A stretch of DNA of 64,000 nt. Source: Parietaria judaica (Eukaryota > Streptophyta > Magnoliopsida > Rosales > Urticaceae). Position numbers and translations under genes: made by a program. The stretch spans positions 19,434,001 to 19,498,000 of the forward strand of contig OX940869.1 of assembly GCA_954871525.1 (NCBI GenBank). The letters are read 5' to 3'. The notes under the pieces were generated by a model. The model was not told the origin of the DNA, did not search any database, and worked only from the letters and a program-made list of their open reading frames with translations. Shown here piece by piece: positions 52,775-64,000 of this stretch (positions are counted from its first letter, which is position 1; each line of letters begins with the position of its first letter).

Positions 52775-55646
52775 CCTAAATAGCGAAGCACTGTCTCGTA
52801 CTTTCTATATCAAGCTGTTAACGAGTTAAAATCATTAACGAAAAATGTTAAAATTGGTTTTCTGACGAGAGCAAATACGATGCGTTCTTCATGAAGATTG
52901 AGTTGCTAGACCTTCATTAGGGTGGTATTATTATATATTGGGTTAGTTTTAGCATTAAAACTTACTGAGCTCTCTTAAAACACAGTTTTCAACAATTAAT
53001 ACGTGCTCCAAAAAAAACTGAGTCTTTTTCCCATTTTACGCGAAAGAACCCTAATTAAACGATATTTTAAACAAAAAATGAACTTCAAAATGCTTCATAA
53101 ATTGTAATTGTATCACATTTACTTATTTTAATCCCTAAATAGCGAAGCACTGTCTTGTACTTTCTATATCAAGCCGTTAACGAGTTAAAATCATTAACGA
53201 AAAATGTTAAAATTGGTTTTCTGACGAGAGCAAATACGATGCGTTCTTCATGAAGATTGAGTTGTTTGACCTTCATTAGGGTGGTATTATTATATATTGG
53301 GTTAGTTTTAGCATTAAAACTTACCGAGCTCTCTTAAAACACAGTTTTCAACAATTAATACGTGCTCCAAAAAAAACTGAGTCTTTTTCCCATTTTACGC
53401 GAAAGAACCGTAATTAAACGATATTTTAAACAAAAAATGAACTTCAAAATGCTTCATAATTTGTAATTGTATCACATTTACTTATTTTAATCCCTAAATA
53501 GCGAAGCACTATCTCGTACTTTCTATATCAAGCCGTTAACGAGTTAAAATCATTACCGAAAAATGTTAAAATTGGTTTTCTGACGAGAACAAATACGATG
53601 CGTTCTTCATGAACTTTGAGTTGCTAGACCTTCATTAGGGTGGTATTATTATATATTGGGTTAGTTTTAGCATTAAAACTTACTGAGCTCTCTTAAAACA
53701 CAGTTTTCAACAATTAATACGTGCTCCAAAAAAAACTGAGTATTTTTCCCATTTTACGCGAAAGAACCCTAATTAAACGATATTTTAAACAAAAAATGAA
53801 CTTCAAAATGCTTCATAAATTGTAATTGTATCACATTTACTTATTTTAATCCCTAAATAGCGAAGCACTGTCTCGTACTTTCTATATCAAGCCGTTAACG
53901 AGTTAAAATCATTAACGAAAAATGTTAAAATTGGTTTTCTGACGAGAGCAAATACGATGCGTTCTTCATGAACTTTGAGTTGCTAGACCTTCATTAGGGT
54001 GGTATTATTATATATTGGGTTAGTTTTAGCATTAAAACTTACTGAGCTCTCTTAAAACACAGTTTTCAACAATTAATACGTGCTCCAAAAAAAACTGAGT
54101 CTTTTTCCCATTTTACGCGAAAGAACCCTAATTAAACGATATTTTAAACAAAAAATGAACTTCAAAATGCTTCATAAATTGTAATTGTATCACATTTACT
54201 TATTTTAATCCCTAAATAGCGAAGCACTGTCTCGTACTTTCTATATCAAGCTGTTAACGAGTTAAAATCATTAACGAAAAATGTTAAAATTGGTTTTCTG
54301 ACGAGAGCAAATACGATGCGTTCTTCATGAAGATTGAGTTGCTAGACCTTCATTAGGGTGGTATTATTATATATTGGGTTAGTTTTAGCATTAAAACTTA
54401 CTGAGCTCTCTTAAAACACAGTTTTCAACAATTAATACGTGCTCCAAAAAAAACTGAGTCTTTTTCCCATTTTACGCGAAAGAACCCTAATTAAACGATA
54501 TTTTAAACAAAAAATGAACTTCAAAATGCTTCATAAATTGTAATTGTATCACATTTACTTATTTTAATCCCTAAATAGCGAAGCACTGTCTTGTACTTTC
54601 TATATCAAGCCGTTAACGAGTTAAAATCATTAACGAAAAATGTTAAAATTGGTTTTCTGACGAGAGCAAATACGATGCGTTCTTCATGAAGATTGAGTTG
54701 TTTGACCTTCATTAGGGTGGTATTATTATATATTGGGTTAGTTTTAGCATTAAAACTTACCGAGCTCTCTTAAAACACAGTTTTCAACAATTAATACGTG
54801 CTCCAAAAAAAACTGAGTCTTTTTCCCATTTTACGCGAAAGAACCGTAATTAAACGATATTTTAAACAAAAAATGAACTTCAAAATGCTTCATAATTTGT
54901 AATTGTATCACATTTACTTATTTTAATCCCTAAATAGCGAAGCACTATCTCGTACTTTCTATATCAAGCCGTTAACGAGTTAAAATCATTACCGAAAAAT
55001 GTTAAAATTGGTTTTCTGACGAGAACAAATACGATGCGTTCTTCATGAACTTTGAGTTGCTAGACCTTCATTAGGGTGGTATTATTATATATTGGGTTAG
55101 TTTTAGCATTAAAACTTACTGAGCTCTCTTAAAACACAGTTTTCAACAATTAATACGTGCTCCAAAAAAAACTGAGTCTTTTTCCCATTTTACGCGAAAG
55201 AACCCTAATTAAACGATATTTTAAACAAAAAATGAACTTCAAAATGCTTCATAAATTGTAATTGTATCACATTTACTTATTTTAATCCCTAAATAGCGAA
55301 GCACTGTCTCGTACTTTCTATATCAAGCCGTTAACGAGTTAAAATCATTAACGAAAAATGTTAAAATTGGTTTTCTGACGAGAGCAAATACGATGCGTTC
55401 TTCATGAACTTTGAGTTGCTAGACCTTCATGAGGGTGGTATTATTATATATTGGGTTAGTTTTAGCATTAAAACTTACTGAGCTCTCTTAAAACACAGTT
55501 TTCAACAATTAATACGTGCTCCAAAAAAAACTGAGTCTTTTTCCCATTTTACGCGAAAGAACCCTAATTAAACGATATTTTAAACAAAAAATGAACTTCA
55601 AAATGCTTCATAAATTGTAATTGTATCACATTTACTTATTTTAATC
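52775..55646 (+). repeat. F-H-L-C tetramer copies 3 and 4 (n=147-154)
   Basis: Two tandem 1436-bp copies lie at 52775-54210 and 54211-55646. Both F units have T42 and G122A123 but A156, unlike copies 1 and 2, so they form a sister lineage. Monomer n=149 has A250. Monomer n=154 has CATGAGGG, a private T143 to G change. Confidence 0.83.
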
Positions 55647-58518
55647 CCTAAATAGCGAAGCACTGTCTCGTACTGTCTATATCAAGCCGTTAACGAGTTA
55701 AAATCATTAACGAAAAATGTTAAAATTGGTTTTCTGACGAGAGCAAATACGATGCGTTCTTCATGAAGATTGAGTTGCTAGACCTTCATTAGGGTGGTAT
55801 TATTATATATTGGGTTAGTTTTAGCATTAAAACTTACTGAGCTCTCTTAAAACACAGTTTTCAACAATTAATACGTGCTCCAAAAAAAACTGAGTCTTTT
55901 TCCCATTTTACGCGAAAGAACCGTAATTAAACGATATTTTAAACAAAAAATGAACTTCAAAATGCTTCATAATTTGTAATTGTATCACATTTACTTATTT
56001 TAATCCCTAAATAGCGAAGCACTATCTCGTACTTTCTATATCAAGCCGTTAACGAGTTAAAATCATTACCGAAAAATGTTAAAATTGGTTTTCTGACGAG
56101 AGCAAATACGATGCGTTCTTCATGAACTTTGAGTTGCTAGACCTTCATTAGGGTGGTATTATTATATATTGGGTTAGTTTTAGCATTAAAACTTACTGAG
56201 CTCTCTTAAAACACAGTTTTCAACAATTAATACGTGCTCCAAAAAAAACTGAGTCTTTTTCCCATTTTACGCGAAAGAACCGTAATTAAACGATATTTTA
56301 AACAAAAAATGAACTTCAAAATGCTTCATAATTTGTAATTGTATCACATTTACTTATTTTAATCCCTAAATAGCGAAGCACTATCTCGTACTTTCTATAT
56401 CAAGCCGTTAACGAGTTAAAATCATTGCCGAAAAATGTTAAAATTGGTTTTCTGACGAGAGCAAATACGATGCGTTCTTCATGAACTTTGAGTTGCTAGA
56501 CCTTCATTAGGGTGGTATTATTATATATTGGGTTAGTTTTAGCATTAAAACTTACTGAGCTCTCTTAAAACACAGTTTTCAACAATTAATACGTGCTCCA
56601 AAAAAAACTGAGTCTTTTTCCCATTTTACGCGAAAGAACCCTAATTAAACGATATTTTAAACAAAAAATGAACTTCAAAATGCTTCATAAATTGTAATTG
56701 TATCACATTTACTTATTTTAATCCCTAAATAGCGAAGCACTGTCTCGTACTTTCTATATCAAGCCGTTAACGAGTTAAAATCATTAACGAAAAATGTTAA
56801 AATTGGTTTTCTGACGAGAGCAAATACGATGCGTTCTTCATGAACTTTGAGTTGCTAGACCTTCATTAGGGTGGTATTATTATATATTGGGTTAGTTTTA
56901 GCATTAAAACTTACTGAGCTCTCTTAAAACACAGTTTTCAACAATTAATATGTGCTCCAAAAAAAACTGAGTATTTTTCCCATTTTACGCGAAAGAACCG
57001 TAATTAAACGATATTTTAAACAAAAAATGAAATTCAAATTGCTTCATAATTTGTAATTGTATCACATTTACTTATTTTAATCCCTAAATAGCGAAGCACT
57101 GTCTTGTACTTTCTATATCAAGCCGTTAACGAGTTAAAATCATTACCGAAAAATGTTAAAATTGGTTTTCTGACGAGAGCAAATACGATGTGTTCTTCAT
57201 GAACTTTGAGTTGCTAGACCTTCATTAGGGTGGTATTATTATATATTGGGTTAGTTTTAGCATTAAAACTTACTGAGCTCTCTTAAAACACAGTTTTCAA
57301 CAATTAATACGTGCTCCAAAAAAAACTGAGTCTTTTTCCCATTTTACGCGAAAGAACCCTAATTAAACGATATTTTAAACAAAAAATGAACTTCAAAATG
57401 CTTCATAAATTGTAATTGTATCACATTTACTTATTTTAATCCCTAAATAGCGAAGCACTATCTCGTACTTTCTATATCAAGCCGTTAACGAGTTAAAATC
57501 ATTACCGAAAAATGTTAAAATTGGTTTTCTGACGAGAGCAAATACGATGCGTTCTTCATGAACTTTGAGTTGCTAGACCTTCATTAGGGTGGTATTATTA
57601 TATATTGGGTTAGTTTTAGCATTAAAACTTACTGAGCTCTCTTAAAACACAGTTTTCAACAATTAATACGTGCTCCAAAAAAAACTGAGTCTTTTTCCCA
57701 TTTTACGCGAAAGAACCCTAATTAAACGATATTTTAAACAAAAAATGAACTTCAAAATGCTTCATAATTTGTAATTGTATCACATTTACTTATTTTAATC
57801 CCTAAATAGCGAAGCACTATCTCGTACTTTCTATATCAAGCCGTTAACGAGTTAAAATCATTACCGAAAAATGTTAAAATTGGTTTTCTGACGAGAGCAA
57901 ATACGATGCGTTCTTCATGAACTTTGAGTTGCTAGACCTTCATTAGGGTGGTATTATTATATATTGGGTTAGTTTTAGCATTAAAACTTACTGAGCTCTC
58001 TTAAAACACAGTTTTCAACAATTAATACGTGCTCCAAAAAAAACTGAGTCTTTTTCCCATTTTACGCGAAAGAACCCTAATTAAACGATATTTTAAACAA
58101 AAAATGAACTTCAAAATGCTTCATAATTTGTAATTGTATCACATTTACTTATTTTAATCCCTAAATAGCGAAGCACTATCTCGTACTTTCTATATCAAGC
58201 CGTTAACGAGTTAAAATCATTACCGAAAAATGTTAAAATTGGTTTTCTGACGAGAGCAAATACGATGCGTTCTTCATGAACTTTGAGTTGCTAGACCATC
58301 ATTAGGGTGGTATTATTATATATTGGGTTAGTTTTAGCATTAAAACTTACTGAGCTCTCTTAAAACACAGTTTTCAACAATTAATACGTGCTCCAAAAAA
58401 AACTGAGTCTTTTTCCCATTTTACGCGAAAGAACCCTAATTAAACGATATTTTAAACAAAAAATGAACTTCAAAATGCTTCGTAAATTGTAATTGTATCA
58501 CATTTACTTATTTTAATC
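55647..58518 (+). repeat. B-A2-A2-D-E module copy 2 and three A2 monomers (n=155-162)
   Basis: Monomers n=155-159 (55647-57441) repeat the module at 50980, including G277 and T327 in the first A2 and C277 and A327 in E. Then come A2 with T327, A2 with T327 and A2. Private changes begin to accumulate: ATTGCCG in n=157, GAAATTC in n=158, GATGTGTTC in n=159, and GACCATC and TTCGTAAAT in n=162. Confidence 0.78.
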
Positions 58519-61031
58519 CCTAAATAGCGAAGCACTGTCTTGTACTTTCTATATCAAGCCGTTAACGAGTTAAAATCATTAACGAAAAATGTTAAAATTG
58601 GTTTTCTGACGAGAGCAAATACGATGCGTTCTTCATGAAGATTGAGTTGCTTGACCTTCATTAGGGTGGTATTATTATATATTGGGTTAGTTTTAGCATT
58701 AAAACTTACCGAGCTCTCTTAAAACACAGTTTTCAACAATTAATACGTGCTCCAAAAAAAACTGAGTCTTTTTCCCATTTTACGCGAAAGAACCGTAATT
58801 AAACGATATTTTAAACAAAAAATGAACTTCAAAATGCTTCATAATTTGTAATTATATCACATTTACTTATTTTAATCCCTAAATAGCGAAGCACTGTCTC
58901 GTACTTTCTATATCAAGCCGTTAACGAGTTAAAATCATTAACGAAAAATGTTAAAATTGGTTTTCTGACGAGAGCAAATACGATGCGTTCTTCATGAACT
59001 TTGAGTTGCTAGACGTTCATTAGGGTGGTATTATTATATATTGGGTTAGTTTTACCATTAAAACTTACTGAGCTCTCTTAAAACACAGTTTTCAACAATT
59101 AATACGTGCTCCAAAAAAAACTGAGTCTTTTTTCCATTTTACGCGAAAGAACCGTAATTAAACGATATTTTAAACAAAAAATGAACTTCAAATTGCTTCA
59201 TAATTTGTAATTGTATCACATTTACTTATTTTAATCCCTAAATAGCGAAGCACTGTCTCGTACTTTCTATATCAAGCCGTTAACGAGTTAAAATCATTAC
59301 CGAAAAATGTTAAAATTGGTTTTCTGACGAGAGCAAATACGATGCATTCTTCATGAACTTTGAGTTGCTAGACCTTCATTAGGGTGGTATTATTATATAT
59401 TGGGTTAGTTTTAGCATTAAAACTTACTGAGCTCTCTTAAAACACAGTTTTCAACAATTAATACGTGCTCCAAAAAAAACTGAGTCTTTTTCCCATTTTA
59501 CGCGAAAGAACCCTAATTAAACGATATTTTAAACAAAAAATGAACTTCAAAATGCTTCATAAATTGTAATTGTATCACATTTACTTATTTTAATCCCTAA
59601 ATAGCGAACCTCTGTCTCGTACTTTCTATATCAAGCCGTTAACGAGTTAAAATCATTAACGAAAAATGTTAAAATTGGTTTTCTGACGAGAGCAAATACG
59701 ATGCGTTCTTCATGAAGATTGAGTTGCTAGACCTTCATTAGGGTGGTATTATTATATATTTTGTTAGTTTTAGCATTAAAACTTACTGAGCTCTCTTAAA
59801 ACACAGTTTTCAACAATTAATACGTGCTCCAAAAAAAACTGAGTATTTTTCCCATTTTACGCGAAAGAACCGTAATTAAACGATATTTTAAACAAAAAAT
59901 GAACTTCAAATTGCTTCATAATTTGTAATTGTATCACATTTACTTATTTTAATCCCTAAATAGCGAAGCACTATCTCGTACTTTCTATATCAAGCCGTTA
60001 ACGAGTTAAAATCATTACCGAAAAATGTTAAAATTGGTTTTCTGACGAGAGCAAATACGATGCGTTCTTCATGAACTTTGAGTTGCTAGACCTTCATTAG
60101 GGTGGTATTATTATATATTGGGTTAGTTTTAGCATTAAAACTTACTGAGCTCTCTTAAAACACAGTTTTCAACAATTAATACGTGCTCCAAAAAAAACTG
60201 AGTCTTTTTCCCATTTTACGCGAAAGAATCCTAATTAAACGATATTTTAAACAAAAAATGAACTTCAAAATGCTTCATAAATTGTAATTGTATCACATTT
60301 ACTTATTTTAATCCCTAAATAGCGAAGCACTGTCTTGTACTTTCTATATCAAGCCGTTAACGAGTTAAAATCATTAACGAAAAATGTTAAAATTGGTTTT
60401 CTGACGAGAGCAAATACGATGCGTTCTTCATGAAGATTGAGTTGCTTGACCTTCATTAGGGTGGTATTATTATATATTGGGTTAGTTTTAGCATTAAAAC
60501 TTACCGAGCTCTCTTAAAACACAGTTTTCAACAATTAATACGTCCTCCAAAAAAAACTGAGTCTTTTTCCCATTTTACGCGAAAGAACCGTAATTAAACG
60601 ATATTTTAAACAAAAAATGAACTTCAAAATGCTTCATAATTTCTAATTGTATCACATTTACTTATTTTAATCCCTAAATAGCGAAGCACTATCTCGTACT
60701 TTCTATATCAAGCCGTTAACGAGTTAAAATCATTACCGAAAAATGTTAAAATTGGTTTTCTGACGAGAGCAAATACGATGCATTCTTCATGAACTTTGAG
60801 TTGCTAGACCTTCATTAGGGTGGTATTATTATATATTGGGTTAGTTTTAGCATTAAAACTTACTGAGCTCTCTTAAAACACAGTTTTCAACAATTAATAT
60901 GTGCTCCAAAAAAAACTGAGTATTTTTCCCATTTTACGCGAAAGAACCGTAATTAAACGATATTTTAAACAAAAAATGAACTTCAAATTGCTTCATAATT
61001 TGTAATTGTATCACATTTACTTATTTTAATC
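58519..61031 (+). repeat. Divergent block H-(mixed)-K-like-J-A2-H-(mixed) (n=163-169)
   Basis: This has the highest density of private changes in the window. Monomer n=163 has TAATTATATC. Monomer n=164 (58878) has GACGTTC, TTTACCA and a T at 59133 that breaks the CENP-B-box-like core. Monomers n=165 and n=169 share A110 (GATGCATTC). Monomer n=166 has GAACCTCTG and the T166T167 double change. Monomer n=167 has GAATCCT. Monomer n=168 has CGTCCTCC and TTTCTAATTG. Monomer n=169 joins an A19, C64 left part to a D-like right part (T229, A250, G277, T316, T327). H units here have T134 but keep C132. Confidence 0.78.
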
Positions 61032-62467
61032 CCTAAATAGCGAAGCACTGTCTCGTACTTTCTATATCAAGCCGTTAACGAGTTAAAATCATTACCGAAA
61101 TATGTTAAAATTGGTTTTCTGACGAGAGCAAATACGATGCGTTCTTCATGAACTTTGAGTTGCTAGACCTTCATTAGGGTGGTATTATTATATATTGGGT
61201 TAGTTTTAGCATTAAAACTTACTGAGCTCTCTTAAAACACAGTTTTCAACAATTAATACGTGCTCCAAAAAAAACTGAGTCTTTTTCCCATTTTACGCGA
61301 AAGAACCCTAATTAAACGATATTTTAAACAAAAAATGAACTTCAAAATGCTTCATAAATTGTAATTGTATCACATTTACTTATTTTAATCCCTAAATAGC
61401 GAAGCTCTGTCTCGTACTTTCTATATCAAGCCGTTAACGAGTTAAAATCATTAACGAAAAATGTTAAAATTGGTTTTCTGACGAGAGCAAATACGATGCG
61501 TTCTTCATGAAGATTGAGTTGCTAGACCTTCATTAGGGTGGTATTATTATATATTTTGTTAGTTTTAGCATTAAAACTTACTGAGCTCTCTTAAAACACA
61601 GTTTTCAACAATTAATACGTGCTCCAAAAAAAACTGAGTATTTTTCCCATTTTACGCGAAAGAACCGTAATTAAACGATATTTTAAACAAAAAATGAACT
61701 TCAAATTGCTTCATAATTTGTAATTGTATCACATTTACTTATTTTAATCCCTAAATAGCGAAGCACTATCTCGTACTTTCTATATCAAGCCGTTAACGAG
61801 TTAAAATCATTACCGAAAAATGTTAAAATTGGTTTTCTGACGAGAGCAAATACGATGCGTTCTTCATGAACTTTGAGTTGCTAGACCTTCATTAGGGTGG
61901 TATTATTATATATTGGGTTAGTTTTAGCATTAAAACTTACTGAGCTCTCTTAAAACACAGTTTTCAACAATTAATACGTGCTCCAAAAAATACTGAGTCT
62001 TTTTCCCATTTTACGCGAAAGAACCCTAATTAAACGATATTTTAAACAAAAAATGAACTTCAAAATGCTTCATAAATTGTAATTGTATCACATTTACTTA
62101 TTTTAATCCCTAAATAGCGAAGCACTGTCTTGTACTTTCTATATCAAGCCGTTAACGAGTTAAAATCATTAACGAAAAATGTTAAAATTGGTTTTCTGAC
62201 GAGAGCAAATACGATGCGTTCTTCATGAAGATTGAGTTGCTTGACCTTCATTAGGGTGGTATTATTATATATTGGGTTAGTTTTAGCATTAAAACTTACC
62301 GAGCTCTCTTAAAACACAGTTTTCAACAATTAATACGTGCTCCAAAAAAAACTGAGTCTTTTTCCCATTTTACGCGAAAGAACCGTAATTAAACGATATT
62401 TTAAACAAAAAATGAACTTCAAATTGCTTCATAATTTGTAATTGTATCACATTTACTTATTTTAATC
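61032..62467 (+). repeat. K-J-A2-H tetramer, copy 1 (n=170-173)
   Basis: K (61032) has T70 (GAAATATG). J (61391) has T16 (GAAGCTCTG), T166T167 (ATATTTTGTT), A250 and T316. A2 (61750) has T242, which interrupts the A8 tract (AAAAAATACTG). H (62109) has T23, T134, C192 and T316. The period is 1436 bp. A related, more diverged copy lies at 59237-60672. Confidence 0.85.
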
Positions 62468-63903
62468 CCTAAATAGCGAAGCACTGTCTCGTACTTTCTA
62501 TATCAAGCCGTTAACGAGTTAAAATCATTACCGAAATATGTTAAAATTGGTTTTCTGACGAGAGCAAATACGATGCGTTCTTCATGAACTTTGAGTTGCT
62601 AGACCTTCATTAGGGTGGTATTATTATATATTGGGTTAGTTTTAGCATTAAAACTTACTGAGCTCTCTTAAAACACAGTTTTCAACAATTAATACGTGCT
62701 CCAAAAAAAACTGAGTCTTTTTCCCATTTTACACGAAAGAACCCTAATTAAACGATATTTTAAACAAAAAATGAACTTCAAAATGCTTCATAAATTGTAA
62801 TTGTATCACATTTACTTATTTTAATCCCTAAATAGCGAAGCTCTGTCTCGTACTTTCTATATCAAGCCGTTAACGAGTTAAAATCATTAACGAAAAATGT
62901 TAAAATTGGTTTTCTGACGAGAGCAAATACGATGCGTTCTTCATGAAGATTGAGTTGCTAGACCTTCATTAGGGTGGTATTATTATATATTTTGTTAGTT
63001 TTAGCATTAAAACTTACTGAGCTCTCTTAAAACACAGTTTTCAACAATTAATACGTGCTCCAAAAAAAACTGAGTATTTTTCCCATTTTACGCGAAAGAA
63101 CCGTAATTAAACGATATTTTAAACAAAAAATGAACTTCAAATTGCTTCATAATTTGTAATTGTATCACATTTACTTATTTTAATCCCTAAATAGCGAAGC
63201 ACTATCTCGTACTTTCTATATCAAGCCGTTAACGAGTTAAAATCATTACCGAAAAATGTTAAAATTGGTTTTCTGACGAGAGCAAATACGATGCGTTCTT
63301 CATGAACTTTGAGTTGCTAGACCTTCATTAGGGTGGTATTATTATATATTGGGTTAGTTTTAGCATTAAAACTTACTGAGCTCTCTTAAAACACAGTTTT
63401 CAACAATTAATACGTGCTCCAAAAAATACTGAGTCTTTTTCCCATTTTACGCGAAAGAACCCTAATTAAACGATATTTTAAACAAAAAATGAACTTCAAA
63501 ATGCTTCATAAATTGTAATTGTATCACATTTACTTATTTTAATCCCTAAATAGCGAAGCACTGTCTTGTACTTTCTATATCAAGCCGTTAACGAGTTAAA
63601 ATCATTAACGAAAAATGTTAAAATTGGTTTTCTGACGAGAGCAAATACGATGCGTTCTTCATGAAGATTGAGTTGCTTGACCTTCATTAGGGTGGTATTA
63701 TTATATATTGGGTTAGTTTTAGCATTAAAACTTACCGAGCTCTCTTAAAACACAGTTTTCAACAATTAATACGTGCTCCAAAAAAAACTGAGTCTTTTTC
63801 CCATTTTACGCGAAAGAACCGTAATTAAACGATATTTTAAACAAAAAATGAACTTCAAAATGCTTCATAATTTGTAATTGTATCACATTTACTTATTTTA
63901 ATC
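62468..63903 (+). repeat. K-J-A2-H tetramer, copy 2 (n=174-177)
   Basis: This is directly tandem to copy 1 and nearly identical. The two differences I noticed are ACACGAAAG (A at 62733) in K, next to the CENP-B-box-like core, and A316 rather than T316 in H. Confidence 0.85.
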
Positions 63904-64000
63904 CCTAAATAGCGAAGCACTATCTCGTACTTTCTATATCAAGCCGTTAACGAGTTAAAATCATTACCGAAAAATGTTAAAATTGGTTTTCTGACGAGAG
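63904..64000 (+). repeat. Partial monomer at the window edge (n=178, A19 C64)
   Basis: The first 97 bp of a monomer are present, with A19, T29 and C64. The next K unit expected from the tetramer would have G19 and T70. This unit instead resembles the start of n=169, so the tetramer order stops here. The array continues beyond the window. Confidence 0.9.

Larger units (their letters stand above)
1..64000 (+). repeat. Satellite DNA array, 359-bp monomer, 178 complete copies plus a partial copy
   Basis: The whole window is one head-to-tail array. The start motif CCTAAATAGCG recurs at 1, 360, 719, 1078 and so on to 63904. The phase checks out at n=10 (3591), n=50 (17951), n=90 (32311), n=100 (35902), n=150 (53852) and n=178 (63904). 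Every monomer has the same orientation. Types A and B differ at only about seven or eight of 359 positions, so typical pairs are about 98% identical. The first monomer has 61 C and 50 G (31% GC) and 12 CpG. Stop codons occur in all three forward frames within the first 60 bases of each monomer, and 359 is not a multiple of 3, so the array has no coding character. Such arrays normally form pericentromeric or centromeric heterochromatin. The placement is inferred, because no flanking unique sequence is present. Confidence 0.98.

Noticed and set aside
1..64000. Protein-coding potential of a tandem-repeat ORF
   Set aside because: Stops occur in all three forward frames within about 55 bp of each monomer start (TAA at 3, TAG at 7, TAA at 53). 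The monomer length is not a multiple of 3, so frames rotate.
1..64000. CRISPR array or bacterial repeat locus
   Set aside because: Repeats are 359 bp with no unique spacers between them, and there are no adjacent genes. This is a eukaryotic satellite pattern.
1..64000. CpG deamination signature, since C to T or G to A occurs at several CpGs (offsets 23, 42, 92, 109, 110, 229, 276)
   Set aside because: Only about five of some forty private changes are CpG transitions, other diagnostic changes create CpGs (G277, C192, C125), and CpG is above expectation. The case for methylation is weak.

Overview
The window is one uninterrupted tandem array of a single AT-rich satellite DNA family. I see no gene, RNA gene, transposon, inversion or unique sequence in 64 kb. 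There are 178 complete monomers in the same orientation plus a 97-bp partial monomer at the right end. Monomer n starts at 1+359n for n=0-90 and at 2+359n for n=91-178. All complete monomers are 359 bp except n=90 (360 bp, one extra A in an A-tract). The first monomer counts 111 G+C in 359 bp (31% GC). It has 12 CpG where about 8.5 are expected, so CpG is not depleted. This is pericentromeric or centromeric-type heterochromatin of a eukaryote, most likely an animal without heavy CpG methylation. The length, base composition and a few remembered motifs suggest the ~360-bp major satellite (TCAST) of the flour beetle Tribolium castaneum. That identification is recall, not a database match. The sequence does not resemble the Drosophila 359-bp (1.688) satellite as I remember it.

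Monomers differ at only about ten recurrent diagnostic sites (offsets counted from the CCTAAATAG start). Types used below: A = G19 T29 C64 C122T123 T209 C277 A327; A1 = as A but A19; A2 = as A1 but C209; B = G19 G29 A64 G122A123 C209 G277 T327; C = G19 T29 A64 C122T123 C209 C277 A327; D = left part of C with T229 A250 G277 T316 T327; E = T23 C64 C122T123 C209 G277 T327; F = T42 A64 G122A123 C209 C277 A327; H = T23 A64 G122A123 T134 C192 G277 T327; J = T16 A64 G122A123 T166T167 A250 G277 T316 T327; K = C64 T70 C122T123 C209 C277 A327; L = A19 A97 C64 C122T123 C209 C277 A327.

These types are arranged in higher-order repeats (HORs) whose size changes along the window. 1-2154 is a mixed start. 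2155-12924 is a 718-bp B-A1 dimer repeated 15 times. 12925-14360 holds two variant dimers. 16156-19027 holds two B-C-B-A2 tetramers. 19387-23694 holds two hexamers. 29798-35183 holds an octamer and its seven-monomer partial copy. 35184-37337 and 39851-44158 hold three D-E-A2-A1-B-A2 hexamers. 44159-47030 holds D-E-A2 trimers. 47031-55646 holds F-H-L-C tetramers interleaved with a B-A2-A2-D-E module. 58519-64000 is more divergent and ends in K-J-A2-H tetramers. The pattern fits repeated unequal exchange and gene conversion acting on near-identical monomers.

The most functional-looking element is a 17-bp minus-strand motif at offsets 255-271 that matches 8 of the 9 core positions of the CENP-B box. 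It is kept in all but four monomers by eye. No new gene-based system is present. The interest lies in centromere or heterochromatin sequence organisation. Type calls were made by reading and not by alignment, so isolated errors are possible.
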